From: Planctomycetota bacterium
GTDB lineage: Bacteria > Planctomycetota > UBA1135 > GCA-002686595
Length of the DNA: 45,716 nt
Direction of reading: 5' to 3'
Assembly: GCA_021413885.1 (NCBI GenBank)
Contig: JAIOPM010000027.1
Location: forward strand, 1-45,716
Every line of letters begins with the position of its first letter. The stretch's first letter is position 1. The translations under genes were made by a program, and so were the position numbers. This document shows, piece by piece, positions 44,438 to 45,716 of the stretch. The notes under the pieces are model-generated. The model searched no databases and was not told the origin of the DNA. It saw only the letters and a program-made list of their open reading frames with translations.

Positions 44438-45115
44438 ATGACCTCGTCCGCCTCGCGAACGTCGAGCGCGACTCCCTGGGTGTGGCTGGTGCCGACCCTC
44501 GGGCTCGCGCTCGCCGCGTTGTACTGGCTCGAGCGCGAGCGCAAGCCCTTCTCCTCCGACCCGCCGACGATCGCGTCGCCCGACGAAGCGATCCCCGGTT
44601 TCGCGGCGCGCGTCGAGCTCGCGCACGGCGCGCTGCGCGTCCGGCTCGCGCCGTTGCATCCCGACGTCGTGCGCCAACACTTCGACGCACTCGCGCTCGC
44701 TCGGCGCCTCGAACTCGGCGAAGGCGAGCCCTGGCGCCTGACCTGTTCCCTCGACGACGCCGATGCGCCGTTCGACCTCGACGCTCCTGCGCTGATCGTC
44801 CGCGACCGCGAAGGCATCGCGCTCGAAGCGATCCCGCTCGGCGCCTCGCGCGACGCCGCGCCCAGCGATCCGCTGCGCACATTGGTCGCCGCCCGTTCCG
44901 CGTCGCTCGCTCCGGGCGAGAGCGTCGACCTCGTGCTCTGGGGCCGCGCGCCGAAGGCCGACGCGCGCCTCGAAGGCCTCGGTGCTCTGGGCGCGCTGCC
45001 GCTCGAAGGCACCGCCTACCGCCGCGCGGACCTCGAGGTTCCCCTCGCGCGTCTCGATGTCGCGGGGAAGAGCGCGGCGAGCCGTTCGTCCGCCGGCGCG
45101 GCAGCCGAGCGCTGA
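44438..45115 (+). CDS. Membrane-anchored protein, function unknown
   Basis: A 225-residue protein with one N-terminal membrane segment (TPWVWLVPTLGLALAALYWL, residues 12-31) and an extracytoplasmic domain with Asp/Leu/Ala-rich strands (ARVELAHGALRVRLAPL, EPWRLTCSLDDADAPFDLD, GESVDLVLWG). No family is recognised. The close spacing to the HEAT-like gene suggests shared expression. Confidence 0.62.
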   Translation: MTSSASRTSSATPWVWLVPTLGLALAALYWLERERKPFSSDPPTIASPDEAIPGFAARVELAHGALRVRLAPLHPDVVRQHFDALALARRLELGEGEPWRLTCSLDDADAPFDLDAPALIVRDREGIALEAIPLGASRDAAPSDPLRTLVAARSASLAPGESVDLVLWGRAPKADARLEGLGALGALPLEGTAYRRADLEVPLARLDVAGKSAASRSSAGAAAER

Positions 45116-45181
45116 GCGACATGCGTCCGGGATCGTCCGGGCCGCAAACTCAGGGGTTCGGCGCGGTGCCTTTGCGAACGG

Positions 45182-45193
45182 GGACACTAGACT
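45182..45193 (+). promoter_or_regulatory. Extended -10 element GGACACTAGACT, 11 bases before ATG
   Basis: This 12-mer is identical to the one at 7901-7912. TAGACT ends 11 bases before the lipoprotein ATG at 45205, so a leader of only a few bases is expected. Confidence 0.5.
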
Positions 45194-45204
45194 TCGAGCT
45201 CTCC

Positions 45205-45716
45205 ATGCGCCGTTCGATTTCCGTGCTCGCGCTCTGCGTCGTCGCTCTCACCGCCTGCGGCCGCGGGTCGTCGGCGGCGCCGGATCCGGCGCGCACCGCC
45301 GAGCTCGAGCGACGCGTTCAGGATCTCGAGCGCACCCTGCGCGCCGAACGCGAATCGCGGGAGGCCGAACGCAGCGCCTTCGTCGAGGAGCGCGATCGTC
45401 TGACGTGCGACCTCGCCGACTTGCGCGGCCGCTTGACCGATCGCGAGGAGGAATTCCTGCGCACGCTGCAGGCGGTCGGCGCGCTCTCGCCCGCCGCGCT
45501 GCCGGACGGCTACGTGATGTCGAACGCGGGCGAGGCGACGACGAAGACCGATCCGCCGCCCGATCCCGCGGTGCTCGCCGCGCGCGCGCAGAGCGCCGAG
45601 TACCTGCGTTCGCTGCGCAACCTGCTCGCGATCGAGGACATCTTCGGTCTCGACTTGCTCGAGATCGGATCGCTCGCCGAGCACGCGACCGGTCCGGTCG
45701 TCTTCCGCACGCTCGA
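45205..45716 (+). CDS. Predicted lipoprotein with coiled coil (3' truncated)
   Basis: The frame is open from ATG 45205 to the window end. It encodes a signal peptide with lipobox (MRRSISVLALCVVALTAC, lipidated Cys18), then a strong coiled coil (about residues 32-85, AELERRVQDLERTLRAERES and EERDRLTCDLADLRGRL). The remaining visible part (AALPDGYVMSN and SAEYLRSLRNLLAIEDIF) matches no family I know. About 170 codons are visible. It is probably anchored at the outer or inner membrane. Confidence 0.72.
   Translation, partial: MRRSISVLALCVVALTACGRGSSAAPDPARTAELERRVQDLERTLRAERESREAERSAFVEERDRLTCDLADLRGRLTDREEEFLRTLQAVGALSPAALPDGYVMSNAGEATTKTDPPPDPAVLAARAQSAEYLRSLRNLLAIEDIFGLDLLEIGSLAEHATGPVVFRTL

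Overview
The window is about 45.7 kb of very GC-rich bacterial chromosome. Genes are densely packed on both strands and many are joined by ATGA or TGATG overlaps. I see no rRNA, CRISPR array, insertion sequence or phage module. The gene set points to a Gram-negative-type bacterium, most likely a member of Planctomycetota or a nearby PVC lineage. The evidence is lipid A synthesis (lpxB), lipoproteins with lipoboxes, tandem groEL genes, an NPCBM-domain protein, DUF1570-like putative peptidases and many unrecognised secreted proteins. The lineage is inferred from gene content and not proven.

Layout. 0-8.7 kb: a partial TIGR04282-type glycosyltransferase-like gene; a minus-strand operon lpxB / ECF sigma factor / zinc-less anti-sigma-like membrane protein / YbjQ-family protein; a TPR-like membrane protein; a minus-strand operon phzF-like / YdjM-like membrane hydrolase / ABC exporter (ATPase and permease); a lipopolysaccharide-kinase-like protein. 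8.7-15.2 kb: a lipoprotein, a secreted DUF1570-like putative metallopeptidase, a 1007-residue anchored protein with about nine carboxypeptidase-regulatory-like repeats, and a HAD phosphatase. 15.2-20.7 kb: a chaperone block on the minus strand (groEL1-groEL2, a strong hairpin, then dnaJ-grpE-fmdB). 21-23.2 kb: an NPCBM protein and a GGDEF diguanylate cyclase. 23.5-27.4 kb: the translation operon rpsB-tsf-pyrH-frr, two tRNA-Lys genes and a duplicated tRNA-Lys 3' end. 27.4-32.7 kb: a membrane protein, aminopeptidase P, a secreted protein, a Trm112-like protein, a solitary EboE and tRNA-Glu. 32.7-45.7 kb: a Xer recombinase, a secreted protein, a DUF47-Pit phosphate transport pair, a circularly permuted ATP-grasp-like protein, a peptidase-like pseudoenzyme candidate, DUF2203, a coiled-coil secreted protein, an MFS transporter, pabB-pabC, a helical-repeat secreted protein, an anchored protein and a 3'-truncated lipoprotein.

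How the genes work together. The clear functional groups are protein synthesis (rpsB, tsf, frr, three tRNAs), protein folding (two GroELs, DnaJ, GrpE), envelope lipid A (lpxB with its own sigma/anti-sigma pair, plus a kinase-like gene nearby), p-aminobenzoate for folate (pabBC) and phosphate uptake (DUF47-Pit).

The most distinctive global signal is regulatory. Many first-of-operon genes have a sigma-70-like -10 hexamer (TAGAAT, TAGACT, TACGAT, TATACT and similar) only 6-11 bases before the start codon and no Shine-Dalgarno sequence, which predicts leaderless or near-leaderless mRNAs. A second unusual locus is the exact 35-bp copy of the tRNA-Lys(TTT) 3' end found 69 bp downstream of the intact gene. 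I did not find a clearly new multi-gene system such as a defence or secretion island.
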